Part shown: piece by piece, positions 35,815 to 45,109 of the stretch | How positions within the stretch are numbered: position 1 is the first letter of the stretch | How the letters are laid out: each line of letters begins with the position of its first letter | DNA from: Bradyrhizobium sp. AZCC 1719 | Lineage (GTDB): Bacteria > Pseudomonadota > Alphaproteobacteria > Rhizobiales > Xanthobacteraceae | Assembly: GCF_036924525.1 (NCBI RefSeq) | Contig: NZ_JAZHRU010000001.1 | Location: 1,455,001-1,519,000 of the forward strand | Direction: 5' to 3' | DNA length: 64,000 nt | Notes under the pieces: model-generated | The model's database searches: none | Told to the model about the DNA's origin: nothing | The model's input: only the letters and a program-made list of their open reading frames with translations | Position numbers and translations under genes: made by a program

Positions 35815-36234
35815 ATGTCTGTCAGGGTTAACGCTCTCGACCATCTCGTCATCAATGTGTCGGACGTGGCGCGTTCCGCCGAGTGGTACCGGAAGATCCT
35901 CGGCATGGAGGTCAAGGTGTTCGATCCAGGTTCGGGCAAGACGCCGCGGACCTCGCTGGTGTTTGGTAACCAGAAGATCAACGTGCGGCCGCGCGACGCC
36001 GACAAGGTCGAGTGGTTCACAGCCGACCACGAAACCGCCGGCAGCGACGACCTGTGTTTCCTGACGTCGAGCACGCCGGACGAAGTTGTGGCGCACCTGA
36101 AGGCCAACAGCGTCGCGATCGAGGAAGGCCCGGTATCGAAGCAAGGCGCCCGCGGCACTCTGCGCTCGGTCTATTGCCGTGATCCGGACGGGAGCTTGAT
36201 CGAGATTTCGTCGTATGAGGGGGATGCGGGTTAG
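35815..36234 (+). CDS. VOC family protein (glyoxalase/bleomycin-resistance fold)
   Basis: This 139-residue protein has two beta-alpha-beta-beta-beta modules: LDHLVINVSDVARSAEWYRK with the first metal His, and SVYCRDPDGSLIEISSYE with the Glu near the end. Such proteins act as lyases, dioxygenases or resistance proteins. The substrate is not predictable. AAAGGATAAGG lies before the ATG. Confidence 0.88.
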   Translation: MSVRVNALDHLVINVSDVARSAEWYRKILGMEVKVFDPGSGKTPRTSLVFGNQKINVRPRDADKVEWFTADHETAGSDDLCFLTSSTPDEVVAHLKANSVAIEEGPVSKQGARGTLRSVYCRDPDGSLIEISSYEGDAG

Positions 36235-36249
36235 GGCGCTCCGGCCCAT

Positions 36250-36343
36250 CCCCGTCATTGCGAGCGAAGCGAAGCAATCCAGAGATCTGACCGCGGAGAC
36301 AGTCTGGATTGCTTCGTCGCTTTCGCTCCTCGCAATGACGGGG
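36250..36343. repeat. dispersed palindromic repeat (CGTCATTGCGAGC type)
   Basis: Arms CGTCATTGCGAGCGAAGCGA...CAATCCAGA and TCTGGATTGCTTCG...CGCAATGACG pair around a short loop. It is a well-known repeat type in Bradyrhizobium intergenic regions, lying here between two genes in the same direction. Confidence 0.85.
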
Positions 36344-36446
36344 AGAGAGCCCTGCAAATTCCCGATTTGCGCGCTGCGCCGTCCGATGGCAGAACTACTT
36401 CCAAGCAAAAACCAAGGCGGCCGTAGAGCCGCGCGGGAGGAATTCT

Positions 36447-38015
36447 ATGCCACTTTCACAGCCAGCCCCAGGCATTGTCGGACCATTCGCAGGGCTCGAC
36501 GTGCCGTGGCTGCTGCGGATGCGCGCCGAAAGCCGCCGCAACCATCCATTTTTAGTCTGGGCGCCGTTCGAGGGGCCGGCGCGGAGTTGGTCGTACGGGG
36601 AATTCCATGAGCGCGTCGGCGCGCTTTCCGCTGGCCTCGCCAAGCGCGGCGTCAGGCCCGGCGAATACGTCCTGATCCATCTCGACAATTGCATCGAGGC
36701 CATGCTGACCTGGTTCGCCTGCGTCGAACTCGGCGCGATCGCGGTCACCACCAACACCCGCTCGGCAGCAGCCGAGATGGAATATTTCGCCGGCCATTGC
36801 GGCGCGGTCGCGGCCATCACCCAGCCTGCCTATGCCGAGCTGATCTCGGCCAGTTGCCGCGGCCTGCGCTGGATCGCCGTGATCTCGCACGACGCCGGCA
36901 GTACGCCAGCGCGAGTCGCGCCGCGCGACGAGAGTTTTGAGCAACTCTTCGCCGACAGCGCCGACCGGCCACGCCGCGCCACCGATCCGTTCGCGCCGTG
37001 CAGCGTGCAATATACCTCCGGCACCACGTCGCGACCAAAGGCGGTGCTGTGGACGCATGCCAACGCGTTGTGGGGCGCCAAGATCAATGCCGCGCATGAA
37101 GACCTGCACGCGGGCGACGTGCACCAGACCTATCTGCCGCTGTTTCATACCAACGCGCTGGCCTATTCGATGCTGGCATCGCTGTGGGTTGGTGCGACGT
37201 GCGTGATCCAGCCGCGGTTTTCGGCGAGCCGCTTCTGGGGCGTGGCGCTCGAGCACAACTGCACCTGGACCTCGACCATTCCCTTCTGCATGAAGGCGCT
37301 GCTGGAACACGAGATTCCGAAGAACCACAAATTCCGGCTCTGGGGCACCGCGGTATCCGAGCCGCCGCCATTTGCCGCCTTCGGCGTCAAGACGATCGGC
37401 TGGTGGGGCATGACGGAAACCATCACCCACGGCATCGTCGGCGAGGTCGACCAGCCCAACACGCCGATGTCGATCGGCCGCGCGGCGCCAGAATATCAGA
37501 TCCGCATCGTCGAGGACGACGGCACGCCGACACCAGTCGGCGGCACCGGCAATCTCCTGATCAAGGGCATTCCCGGCCTGTCGCTGTTTTCAGAGTATCT
37601 CCACAACGAGAAAGCCACGCGCGAGAGTTTCGACGAGCACGGCTATTTCATCACCGGCGACCGCGTCACGCTGCTCGAAAACGGTTTCATCCGGTTCGGC
37701 GACCGCACCAAGGACATGCTGAAGGTCGGCGGCGAGAACGTCGCGGCCTCCGAGATCGCGGTGGTGCCCGGCGTGCGCGAGGCCGCCGTGGTCGCGAAGA
37801 AACACCCGATGCTGGATGAAGTGCCGGTTGCCTTCATCATTCCGCAGGCCGGTGTCGCGGGCGCACCTCGCGATCTGCACGACACCGTGATGGCCGCCTG
37901 CAGAACCGCTCTCGCCGACTTCAAGGTGCCGCGCGAAATCCACTTCGTCGACGACATGCCGCGCTCGACGCTGGAGAAGGTGGCGAAGGCGGAATTGCGA
38001 AAGATGCTGGAATGA
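36447..38015 (+). CDS. AMP-dependent acyl-CoA synthetase/ligase
   Basis: This 522-residue ANL-superfamily enzyme activates a carboxylic acid as acyl-AMP and then as acyl-CoA. Motifs are A3 SVQYTSGTTSRPKAVLWTH, A5 TIGWWGMTETITHG, A8 HGYFITGDRVTLLENGFIRF with DMLKVGGENVAASEI, and the catalytic Lys in the A10 motif STLEKVAKAELR. GGGAGGAATT precedes the ATG. It stands alone between a repeat and a convergent HD-GYP gene. The substrate is unknown; a medium-chain, aromatic or carnitine-like acid is possible. Confidence 0.92.
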   Translation: MPLSQPAPGIVGPFAGLDVPWLLRMRAESRRNHPFLVWAPFEGPARSWSYGEFHERVGALSAGLAKRGVRPGEYVLIHLDNCIEAMLTWFACVELGAIAVTTNTRSAAAEMEYFAGHCGAVAAITQPAYAELISASCRGLRWIAVISHDAGSTPARVAPRDESFEQLFADSADRPRRATDPFAPCSVQYTSGTTSRPKAVLWTHANALWGAKINAAHEDLHAGDVHQTYLPLFHTNALAYSMLASLWVGATCVIQPRFSASRFWGVALEHNCTWTSTIPFCMKALLEHEIPKNHKFRLWGTAVSEPPPFAAFGVKTIGWWGMTETITHGIVGEVDQPNTPMSIGRAAPEYQIRIVEDDGTPTPVGGTGNLLIKGIPGLSLFSEYLHNEKATRESFDEHGYFITGDRVTLLENGFIRFGDRTKDMLKVGGENVAASEIAVVPGVREAAVVAKKHPMLDEVPVAFIIPQAGVAGAPRDLHDTVMAACRTALADFKVPREIHFVDDMPRSTLEKVAKAELRKMLE

Positions 38016-38028
38016 AGGCCGAATGGCA

Positions 38029-38104
38029 CGTCATTCCGGGGCGCGAAGCGAACCCGGAATCTCGAGATTCCGGGTTCGATGCTTCGCATCACCCCGGAAT
38101 GACG
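38029..38104. repeat. dispersed palindromic repeat (CGTCATTCCGG type), copy 1
   Basis: The element runs from CGTCATTCCGG to CCGGAATGACG with internal CGGAATCTCGAGATTCCG. It lies exactly between the 3' ends of the convergent acyl-CoA synthetase and HD-GYP genes. Its right half is nearly identical to the copy at 41532-41611. Confidence 0.85.
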
Positions 38105-38112
38105 GCGATGGC

Positions 38113-39210
38113 TCAATAATACCCGAACGCCACCGGGCGGAAGGCGTGCAGCAGATGCTGGTCGAGCTTGTCGCCCATTTCTTCCATCATGCCGTAGGCC
38201 CGGGCGTGGGTGAACTGCAGCCGGTAGGCGCGCTTCTCGACGAGGGCCGCGTAGATATCCACGATCGTGGTCAGCCTCACAATGTCGCTGATCTGCTTGC
38301 CGCTCAGTCCGTTGGGATAGCCCGTGCCGTCGAGGAATTCGTGGTGGTGCAGCACCACATCGAGCATTTCGGGCGGGAAGCCGCCTTGCGCGGACAGCGC
38401 GTCATGGCCACGACGCGGATGCTGGCGCATCTCTTCCATCTCTTCCAGCGTCAACGGACCCGGCTTGTCCAGGATCGCCACCGGAATGAACGCCTTGCCG
38501 ACGTCGTGCAGCAGGGCTGCACGGGCGAGACGGCGCTGATCGTCGTCGCGCATGCCGAGATGCTGCGCATACGCCACCGCAAAACCAGTGACGAAGAGAC
38601 AATGACGGTAGCTGCCGGTGTGATGGCAGCCGACCGCCGTCAACCATTCCCGCAAGGATGAATGCTTGATCGCCTTGAGAATCTTGCTCTCGGCCTCAAT
38701 GATGTCGCTGAACTTCAAGGGAACGCCGGCCGGAAGCTTTTCGAAGATCTTGACCATCACGGCATGCGCCGCCTCGACGCCCCTGTTGAGGGCTTTGCCG
38801 CGATCGGTCTCGTCATATCCGTCGCTGTCCGGAAACGCGGCGCGGATCCGCTGCAGGATGCCCTGCGCGTCGAACGGCCGCGCGATCGTGTCGGTGGCGC
38901 CGAGCGCCCAGGCCTGCATCGATCCGTGGTGAAGCGCGTCCGCCAGCACGAACAGCCGCGGCATCTCGCGATAGGCCTCGGCCCGCAGTTTGTTGCGCAC
39001 CAGTTGCACGCTCTCGGCGGAACGCAGGTTGATGTCGACCACGATGCCCGCCAGGTCCCGTTCCGGGCTGTCGGGAATGTCAGAAGTCGCGATGGTGTCG
39101 ACCTGACCGACGGATCGCAAAATGCTGGCGAGTTCGCTGCTCTGATCGCTCCGATCCGAAGCAAGCAACAGCCGGCGCCTGGTCGAAGTCTTGTTGGTTG
39201 CGGATGTCAT
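38113..39210 (-). CDS. HD-GYP domain response regulator (c-di-GMP phosphodiesterase type)
   Basis: This 365-residue protein has an N-terminal receiver-like domain (about 13-125) and an HD-GYP domain (about 190-350). The catalytic motifs are intact: HHTGSYRHCLFVTGFA, LLHDVGKAFIPVAIL, HHHEFLDGTGYPNGLSGKQI. It should split c-di-GMP. The receiver keeps an Asp in GIVVDINLR, but the conserved Lys-Pro reads Arg-Pro (IARPFD), so phosphorylation may be weakened. No partner kinase is adjacent. Confidence 0.9.
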   Translation of the reverse strand: MTSATNKTSTRRRLLLASDRSDQSSELASILRSVGQVDTIATSDIPDSPERDLAGIVVDINLRSAESVQLVRNKLRAEAYREMPRLFVLADALHHGSMQAWALGATDTIARPFDAQGILQRIRAAFPDSDGYDETDRGKALNRGVEAAHAVMVKIFEKLPAGVPLKFSDIIEAESKILKAIKHSSLREWLTAVGCHHTGSYRHCLFVTGFAVAYAQHLGMRDDDQRRLARAALLHDVGKAFIPVAILDKPGPLTLEEMEEMRQHPRRGHDALSAQGGFPPEMLDVVLHHHEFLDGTGYPNGLSGKQISDIVRLTTIVDIYAALVEKRAYRLQFTHARAYGMMEEMGDKLDQHLLHAFRPVAFGYY

Positions 39211-39660
39211 GAAACCCCAGACCCCTAGCGATGATGACTTGCAACCGAGGCTAGCGGATAAGGAGTTCCCCGGGCCTTAAGAGGCGTCGTGAATATAGGC
39301 TAATGTGAACGCTAAAATTTTAGCGATCTCGTTCGCGATGCGCCGCATCCACGCTAATCCCACGACTGTCATCATGCGTGAAAGCGGATGATCCAGTACG
39401 CCGTGACGGCTGTGGAGACGGCACGGCCACGGCGTACTGGATGCCCCGCATGCGCGGGGCATGACGAGAGGAGGCAAAGAGATCGCGAGCCGATGCTCGT
39501 CGCTTTTTGCTCATCGTTCGCGATGGAGCAATGCGGGCTGCCGTCAGCAAGGGTCATATCAATGCGCTGATACCGCCCTCGCTTTCCGCATTTCCCAATC
39601 GCGATCAGATCGCGCTAGGATGGGGGTCGACAGTTGCATGGGAACTCCCAAGGAGCCGCA
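39211..39660. other. 450-bp intergenic stretch holding a repeat
   Basis: No convincing gene was found between the HD-GYP start and the hydrolase start. It contains the palindromic repeat at 39368-39465 and must carry both divergent promoters. Short frames here are shadows of the repeat. Confidence 0.5.
39368..39465. repeat. dispersed palindromic repeat (CGGCGTACTGGAT type)
   Basis: The arms ATCCAGTACGCCGTG and CACGGCGTACTGGAT are perfect inverted copies, flanked by GTCATCATGCG on the left and a GCCCCGCATGCGCGGGGC hairpin with ATGAC on the right. It is another common rhizobial repeat type. Confidence 0.8.
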
Positions 39661-40449
39661 ATGCCGACAATCGATCGCGACGGGGTCCGCATCTATTACG
39701 AGGTTCACGGCTCCGGCCCACCGTTGCTCTTGACCCACGGCTATTCATCGACGAGTGGGATGTGGCAGGGCCAGATCGCGGCCTTGTCGAAGCATCACAA
39801 GCTCGTGTTGTGGGACATGCGCGGCCACGGCCAGTCCGATTATCCCGGTGATCCCGCAGCCTATAGCGAAGCGCTGACGGTTGCCGACATGGCGGCGCTG
39901 CTTGACGCCGTCGGCGCCGACAAGGCGATCGTCGGCGGGCTCTCGCTGGGCGGCTACATGTCGCTGGCATTCTACCGCGCCCATCCAAACCGCGTCCGCG
40001 CGCTGCTGATCATCGACACCGGCCCGGGCTTCAAGAAGGACGAGGCGCGCGAGGCCTGGAACAAGCGCGCGTACGATACCGGCGACCGCTTCGAGCGCGA
40101 GGGCCTGGAGGTTTTGAAATCGGCCAGCCGCGAACGCTCCAGCGTCACCCATCGCGATGCATCGGGACTGGCGCGCGCCGCGCGCGGCATGCTGACCCAG
40201 CGCGATGCCCGCGTGATTGAATCGCTACCCGATATCAAGGTGCCGTCGCTGATCGTGGTCGGCGCCGACGACACCCCGTTCATCGCCGCTTCCGACTACA
40301 TGGCGGCCAAGATTCCGGGCGCGCAGAAGGTGGTGATCCCGGCTGCCGGCCACGCCGTCAATATCGACCAGCCGCAGGCTTTCGTCGACGCGGTGCTGCC
40401 GTTCCTCGACAGCCTTGATGCCAACGCACCACAGAAGGCCGCGTCATGA
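39661..40449 (+). CDS. alpha/beta-fold hydrolase
   Basis: This 262-residue hydrolase has the oxyanion region LLLTHGYSSTSGMWQGQIA, nucleophile Ser in VGGLSLGGYMSLAFY, the acid Asp in IVVGADDTPFI and His in VVIPAAGHAVNIDQP. AAGGAG precedes the ATG at 39661. It overlaps the next gene by four bases (ATGA). The substrate is unknown; 3-oxoadipate enol-lactonase-like or general esterase activity is possible. Confidence 0.92.
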   Translation: MPTIDRDGVRIYYEVHGSGPPLLLTHGYSSTSGMWQGQIAALSKHHKLVLWDMRGHGQSDYPGDPAAYSEALTVADMAALLDAVGADKAIVGGLSLGGYMSLAFYRAHPNRVRALLIIDTGPGFKKDEAREAWNKRAYDTGDRFEREGLEVLKSASRERSSVTHRDASGLARAARGMLTQRDARVIESLPDIKVPSLIVVGADDTPFIAASDYMAAKIPGAQKVVIPAAGHAVNIDQPQAFVDAVLPFLDSLDANAPQKAAS

Positions 40450-40790
40450 AGACAGCCGCGGTGGCCCTCGCCCTTATCGCAAGCAGCTTCACGCAAGCTG
40501 CCGCGCAACACTTGCCGCCGGTCGGCGGCCCCTACCCGCCACCGTTCACCGAGACGCTGTCGAACAACATCCCGCTGGCATTCGGCATGGAGGCCGATGA
40601 AGCCGCACGCGCGCTCGGCGTCCCGCTCAATTACATCAGGGGCCGTCCCGGCGATGAAATCTTTCTCGCGTTCCGCAACGTCGGCGGCAGCGGGCTGTTT
40701 TACAAAAAGGACCGGCTCTATCTGCAATTTCGCAAGGGCAGGCTGGCCGGCTGGAAGGGCGACTGGGGCCACAACTGGATGTGGCAGTAG
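40446..40790 (+). CDS. small secreted protein of unknown function
   Basis: This is a 114-residue exported protein with a signal peptide ending FTQAAAQ. The mature part includes PYPPPFTETLSNNIPLAFGM and LYLQFRKGRLAGWKGDWGHN. No family name is known to me. The ATGA overlap with the hydrolase gene shows they are co-translated. A role linked to the cell envelope is only a guess. Confidence 0.75.
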   Translation: MKTAAVALALIASSFTQAAAQHLPPVGGPYPPPFTETLSNNIPLAFGMEADEAARALGVPLNYIRGRPGDEIFLAFRNVGGSGLFYKKDRLYLQFRKGRLAGWKGDWGHNWMWQ

Positions 40791-40840
40791 CCGACCCCAG
40801 AACATCGACCTCGTGCAACTCAAACGCAAATGGATGACCC

Positions 40841-41515
40841 GTGGGACAAGATATCGAACTGACGGCTTCGGACGGCTTCAAACTGGGCGGCTATCGCGCC
40901 GATCCCGCAGGTCGGCCGAAAGCGGCGATCGTGGTGATCCAGGAGATTTTTGGCGTCAACCACCACATCCGCTCGGTGTGCGACCGATTGGCGGGCGAAG
41001 GTTATGTCGCGATTGCGCCGTCGATCTTCGATCGCACGCAACCGAACTTCCAGTGCGGCTATTCGCCTGACGAGATTGCAAACGCACGAAAGTTCATCGC
41101 CAATCCGGATTGGGCCGCGATGCTGCGCGATACCCAGGCCGCGATCGACGCCGTGAAGGATATCGGCCCGGTCGGCATCATCGGCTTCTGCCTCGGCGGC
41201 AGCATCGCCTATGCGGCAGCGACCAAGCTGTCGGGCTTGTCTGCCGCGGTCGGCTATTACGGCGGCGCCGTTGTCCGCTTTGCCGACGACAAGCCGCAGG
41301 TGCCGACGCAATTGCATTTCGGCGAAAAGGATGCGGGCATTCCGCTAACCGACGTCGAAACCGTCAAGGCCAAGCGGCCGGACGTCGAAGTCCATCTCTA
41401 TCCCGGCGCGCAGCATGGCTTTCACTGCGACGAACGCGCGAGCTACGACAAGGCCAGCGCCGATATCGCCTGGCCGCGCAGTCTGGCGTTTTTTGAGAAG
41501 CATCTGAAGAAATAG
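40841..41515 (+). CDS. dienelactone hydrolase family protein
   Basis: This 224-residue alpha/beta hydrolase has the Cys nucleophile of the dienelactone type in IGFCLGGSIAYAAATKL, an Asp in FGEKDAGIPLTDVE and His in LYPGAQHGFHCDE. It starts MGQDIELTASDGFKLGGYRA from GTG 40841. It is the third gene in the same direction as the two above, with a 50-bp gap. It is likely a carboxylesterase with broad use. Confidence 0.9.
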   Translation: MGQDIELTASDGFKLGGYRADPAGRPKAAIVVIQEIFGVNHHIRSVCDRLAGEGYVAIAPSIFDRTQPNFQCGYSPDEIANARKFIANPDWAAMLRDTQAAIDAVKDIGPVGIIGFCLGGSIAYAAATKLSGLSAAVGYYGGAVVRFADDKPQVPTQLHFGEKDAGIPLTDVETVKAKRPDVEVHLYPGAQHGFHCDERASYDKASADIAWPRSLAFFEKHLKK

Positions 41516-41531
41516 GCGGCAATCCTTCCGC

Positions 41532-41611
41532 CGTCATTCCGGGCCGTGCGCAGCACGGACCCGGAATCCCGAGATTCCGGGTTCGATGCTTCGCATCGCC
41601 CCGGAATGACG
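41532..41611. repeat. dispersed palindromic repeat (CGTCATTCCGG type), copy 2
   Basis: The element runs CGTCATTCCGGGCCGTGCGC... to ...GCCCCGGAATGACG. It sits between the convergent 3' ends of the dienelactone hydrolase and Bug genes. The segment CGAGATTCCGGGTTCGATGC is shared with copy 1. Confidence 0.85.
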
Positions 41612-41617
41612 AGTAAC

Positions 41618-42625
41618 TCACTCGCCCTTGACGCCGGTTGCCTTCACGACATCGGCCCATTTCGCGTGGTCGCGGCGCAGGACTTTCTCGAACGTTTCCG
41701 CCGATCCGCCCACCGGCACGAGGCTGAGCGTCTCGATTCCGGCGACGCCCTCGGGCGAGGCGATGATGCGGGCGAGTTCGTCCGAAAGCTTCTTCACAAT
41801 CTCCTTGGGCGTTGCGGCGGGCACGAACACGCCGAGCCAGCCTTCGATCTCAAACCCGGGGTAACCGAGTTCGGCCATCGTCGGCACGTCGGGCAACGCA
41901 GTCCTGCGCTTTTCGCCGCCAACCGCCAGAGCCCGGAGCTTGCCCGCCTTGATTTGCGCGCTCGCCGTGGTCAGGTCCTGGAACGCCGAAGTGACCGTGT
42001 TGGCGAGCAAGTCGTTCGTGAGAGGCGCCGAGCCGCGATAGGGGACATGGGTCATGTCGATATTGGCGGTCTTCTTGAGCAATTCGCCGTAGAGGTGAGA
42101 CGTCGTGGCGTTGCCGAAGGTGCCGTAAGGCTTGCCGGGGTTCGCCTTGGCAGAATCGATCAGTTCCTTGACGGACTTGATCGGCTGCTGCTCGGGGACC
42201 ACCAGAACGATGGTCGACAAGGCGATCTGGGTAACGGGCGCGAGATCCTTGAAGACATCGTAGGGCAGCTTCGTAACGAGGCTCGGCGCCTGAATGATCT
42301 GCGTAATGCCGACCAGCACGGTGTAACCATCGGGCTGTGCCTTGGCCACGTAGTCGTTGCCGACCACGCCGCCGCCGCCCGACTTGTTCTCCACGAGGAC
42401 GGTCTGCTTCCACGACTCCTGCAATTTGTTGGCGAGCAAGCGGGCCAGGACGTCGGTGGCGCCGCCCGCGGGATAGGGCACCACGAAGGTGATGCGGCGG
42501 CTCGGATAGGGATCCGCCGCCGATGCTTGATGCGAAGAGGCGCACAAAGCGGTCACGGCGATGGAAGCGAGCAACGCCAAAGCCGTCGCCGTGCGCACCA
42601 CGCGGACCGGCAAATGATAGTTCAT
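41618..42625 (-). CDS. tripartite tricarboxylate transporter substrate-binding protein (Bug family)
   Basis: This is a 335-residue periplasmic receptor with a long signal peptide to about residue 38 (ASSHQASAAD). The Bug marks are FVVPYPAGGATDVLARLLAN, VLVENKSGGGGVVGNDYV and HVPYRGSAPLTNDLLANTV. The ATG at 42625 has GGAG seven bases upstream; the ATG at 42631 is too close to it. It is the second orphan Bug receptor in the window, and it shows no obvious partner. Confidence 0.9.
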   Translation of the reverse strand: MNYHLPVRVVRTATALALLASIAVTALCASSHQASAADPYPSRRITFVVPYPAGGATDVLARLLANKLQESWKQTVLVENKSGGGGVVGNDYVAKAQPDGYTVLVGITQIIQAPSLVTKLPYDVFKDLAPVTQIALSTIVLVVPEQQPIKSVKELIDSAKANPGKPYGTFGNATTSHLYGELLKKTANIDMTHVPYRGSAPLTNDLLANTVTSAFQDLTTASAQIKAGKLRALAVGGEKRRTALPDVPTMAELGYPGFEIEGWLGVFVPAATPKEIVKKLSDELARIIASPEGVAGIETLSLVPVGGSAETFEKVLRRDHAKWADVVKATGVKGE

Positions 42626-42914
42626 GGTCATACTCCGGATTGCAGGCATCTACCGACAAACCGGCGCGCCTCGATTGAACGGCGGCTTTCTACATCGCTG
42701 CAGCGCAAGATGGAACATGGTTTCGAACGCATTCAGCGCATAGCGCCAATTCATCGCACCGAAGCGGCCCGAAGCTGCTGCCAGAACGCAGCGTCCGCGC
42801 TGACGCGAAACGGATGGTGAATTTTCTTGGTCAAATGCGAGGCATTTGCCTGACACAAATGCTCAGGAAACAAGCGCGGGTCGAGATGACAATTCGATGG
42901 AATGGCTTGGCGCT

Positions 42915-43676
42915 TTAGAACCAGCGCTCGCTGACCAGCACGGTGTCGCCAGGGCTGATCGGGCTGCCGGGCGGAACCACGAAGCGTGACGTGCCGGACG
43001 CATCGGTGTGGGTAACCGTGACGCTGTCGCGGCGGGCGCGCGGCGAAAAGCCGCCGGCGATCGCCACCGCGCTCTCGACTGTCATGTTGGGGACGTACGG
43101 ATATTGCCCAGGTGCTGCGACCTCGCCGAGGATGAAGAACGGCCGATAGGCTTCGATCTCGACAGCGACCGATGGTTCCCTGATAAAGCCGGCGCGCAGT
43201 TTCGCTGAAATCTCCGCCGCCAGTCCCGCCGTGGTGCGGCCGCGCGCCCGAACCGAACCGATCAGCGGCATCGTGATCGCGCCGCCGGCGTCGATCGCGT
43301 AGGTGTTGGTCAGGCCCTCCTGGCCATAGACGACGACGCGCAGCTTGTCGCCGGCATCGAGATGATAGGCCGCGTCGTATCGCACGGGCGCGGGTTCGGC
43401 ATAGGCGACAGGCGCGGCAACGTCGGCGGATGCCGGTGCCGTGCGTGGCGCCGCGGCAAAGGCAGCGCGAAGCGCGCCAATGGCGCCGCCACCGGAATTG
43501 ACCGCGACCGTCCGCGGCGGCGGAGTGTTGGGCTGGCCATAGGCCAACTGGTCGAGATCGCCTTGCGGCGCGCCCGCAACCGGCCCGGTCGTGCGCATGC
43601 AGCCCGACAGTGCGAGCGCGGTGATGATCGCAGTGATCGGTATTCGAAACGCGCGTACAACCCGCACCAGAGCCAT
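42915..43676 (-). CDS. polysaccharide export lipoprotein (Wza/ExoF-like, Poly_export + SLBB)
   Basis: This is a 253-residue exported lipoprotein with the lipobox LSGC near residue 25. A Pro/Ala-rich linker is followed by the Poly_export domain (YHLDAGDKLRVVVYGQEGLT, then ITMPLIGSVRARGRTTAGLA) and an SLBB region (FFILGEVAAPGQYPYVPNMT). Such proteins form the outer-membrane channel for capsule or exopolysaccharide. No polymerase or glycosyltransferase genes lie nearby, so it is a lone export gene. Confidence 0.9.
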   Translation of the reverse strand: MALVRVVRAFRIPITAIITALALSGCMRTTGPVAGAPQGDLDQLAYGQPNTPPPRTVAVNSGGGAIGALRAAFAAAPRTAPASADVAAPVAYAEPAPVRYDAAYHLDAGDKLRVVVYGQEGLTNTYAIDAGGAITMPLIGSVRARGRTTAGLAAEISAKLRAGFIREPSVAVEIEAYRPFFILGEVAAPGQYPYVPNMTVESAVAIAGGFSPRARRDSVTVTHTDASGTSRFVVPPGSPISPGDTVLVSERWF

Positions 43677-43761
43677 CCCTCAAAGCGAGACAGCTCTAGT
43701 CTTGCACCAGGTATGGTTAATAAACGGTTTTTTGGAAGGTGGAGTGCGACAACGGCGCTCA

Positions 43762-43800
43762 AAGCTCCCTCTCCCCGTTCTTCACGGGGAGAGGTTGAGA
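43762..43800. terminator. hairpin downstream of msrA
   Basis: CCTCTCCCCGT-TCTTC-ACGGGGAGAGG forms an 11-bp stem 3' of msrA (minus strand), followed by a short GGAGCTTT. It resembles the outer hairpin of the DUF559-unit ends. Termination is plausible but the T-run is weak. Confidence 0.5.
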
Positions 43801-43810
43801 GAAGCAAGAA

Positions 43811-44467
43811 TCAAGCACTCACGCCGACGCCGATCGGGCAGGACACGCCGGTGCCGCCTAGCCCGCAATAGCCCGCCGGGTTCTTGGCGAGATATTGCTG
43901 ATGATAGTCCTCGGCGAAATAGAACTCGCCCGCCGGCGCGATCTCGGTGGTGATGGCGCCAAGGCCCTTCGCCGCCAGCGCCTTCTGGTACATAGCCTTC
44001 GACGCGTCGGCTGCTTGACGCTGCGCGTCCCCAAACGTGTAGATCGCCGAGCGATACTGGGTACCGACATCGTTGCCCTGGCGCATGCCCTGCGTCGGGT
44101 TGTGATTTTCCCAGAACGTCTTCAGGAGCTGCTCGTAGGTGACCTTCTTCGGATCGAACACGACCAGCACCACTTCGGTGTGACCGGTGCGGCCCGAGCA
44201 AACCTCCTCATAGGTCGGGTTGGGCGTATGCCCGCCAGCATAACCGACGGCGGTCGCATAGATGCCGTCGCCGAGCTCCCAGAACTTGCGCTCTGCGCCC
44301 CAGAAGCAGCCCAATCCAAAAACGGCCTGCTCGAGGCCCGCAGGATAGGGTGGCTGAAGCTTGCGGCCGTTGACGAAATGCGTGGTTGCGGTCGGTATCG
44401 GGATGGCACGGCCCGGCAGCGCTTCGGCTGCGCTCGGCAACGCGGTGGTCTTGCGCATGAACAACAT
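43811..44467 (-). CDS. msrA: peptide-methionine (S)-S-oxide reductase MsrA
   Basis: MsrA repairs methionine-S-sulfoxide. The 218 residues contain the catalytic Cys54 in [14 protein letters not shown], the block [19 protein letters not shown] and [20 protein letters not shown]. Resolving Cys residues lie at the C-terminus ([15 protein letters not shown]). GGAGGTG precedes the ATG. It is cytoplasmic, without a signal peptide. Confidence 0.95.
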   Translation of the reverse strand: MLFMRKTTALPSAAEALPGRAIPIPTATTHFVNGRKLQPPYPAGLEQAVFGLGCFWGAERKFWELGDGIYATAVGYAGGHTPNPTYEEVCSGRTGHTEVVLVVFDPKKVTYEQLLKTFWENHNPTQGMRQGNDVGTQYRSAIYTFGDAQRQAADASKAMYQKALAAKGLGAITTEIAPAGEFYFAEDYHQQYLAKNPAGYCGLGGTGVSCPIGVGVSA

Positions 44468-44592
44468 GGAGCACCTCCAGGCGGGACATCGGCGGACGCG
44501 ATGACGGCATCGGCCGGTTGGACTTCTATATATGTCTTTACGCCTGTTACCGCAGCCCTGTTACCCGACCCCGCGGGCGGGCGCCGGCCGGG

Positions 44593-44910
44593 TCAGTCCC
44601 GCGAATAGCCGATCAACGGCTTGCGGGGCCGGAACAGGATCATGAGCAGAATGCCGACCACGCCCAGCACGGCGAAAACCGGTTGGTCCAGCAGGACCTT
44701 CATGACACTGTCCCAGAGCCAGGGTGCGTTACCCTCGACCCAGGTCCGGAACGCAAGCTGGCTGGACTGATGGACGTCGTTCCAGAACTGGCCGAACCGG
44801 GTAAACCGCAGGGTCTGGTCGGCGACGAAACGGGCCCCGTCATAGACCATGAAGATGAATCCGCCGGCCAGAAGGAGCAGGCCGATAAGCCGAAAAAAAC
44901 CGCGGATCAT
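44593..44910 (-). CDS. small conserved two-helix membrane protein
   Basis: This is a 105-residue protein with an N-terminal transmembrane helix ([19 protein letters not shown]) and a second near the C-terminus ([20 protein letters not shown]). The middle ([20 protein letters not shown]) is amphipathic. I recall similar proteins next to rpsT in related genomes, but its function is not known. It is divergent from rpsT. Confidence 0.75.
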   Translation of the reverse strand: MIRGFFRLIGLLLLAGGFIFMVYDGARFVADQTLRFTRFGQFWNDVHQSSQLAFRTWVEGNAPWLWDSVMKVLLDQPVFAVLGVVGILLMILFRPRKPLIGYSRD

Positions 44911-45042
44911 GCGTCACCTTATATCTGTCGCCCCCAAAGGCCGTCAGCCAATACCGGGGGCACCCCGGAAATTCAACCTCGTCAGCACCTTACGGGCCCC
45001 GTTCCGCCGCCTTTTCCGGCCTTTCGGGGAGGCCGGAAAGCG

Positions 45043-45071
45043 TTGACGGTGCAGGATGCGCCCTCTATAAG
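45043..45071 (+). promoter_or_regulatory. sigma-70 promoter of rpsT
   Basis: TTGACG (45043-45048) and TATAAG (45066-45071) are separated by exactly 17 bp. Transcription would start near 45078, leaving an untranslated leader of about 205 nt before rpsT. Confidence 0.7.
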
Positions 45072-45084
45072 ACCTCCAATGGCG

Positions 45085-45109
45085 GCGGGCGCAATCCCGC
45101 CGCCGCTGT
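45085..45109 (+). other. hairpin in the rpsT leader
   Basis: GGCGGCGGG and CCCGCCGCC pair around a CGCAAT loop just after the predicted transcription start. It may protect the leader or take part in S20 feedback. This is inference from sequence only. Confidence 0.5.
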
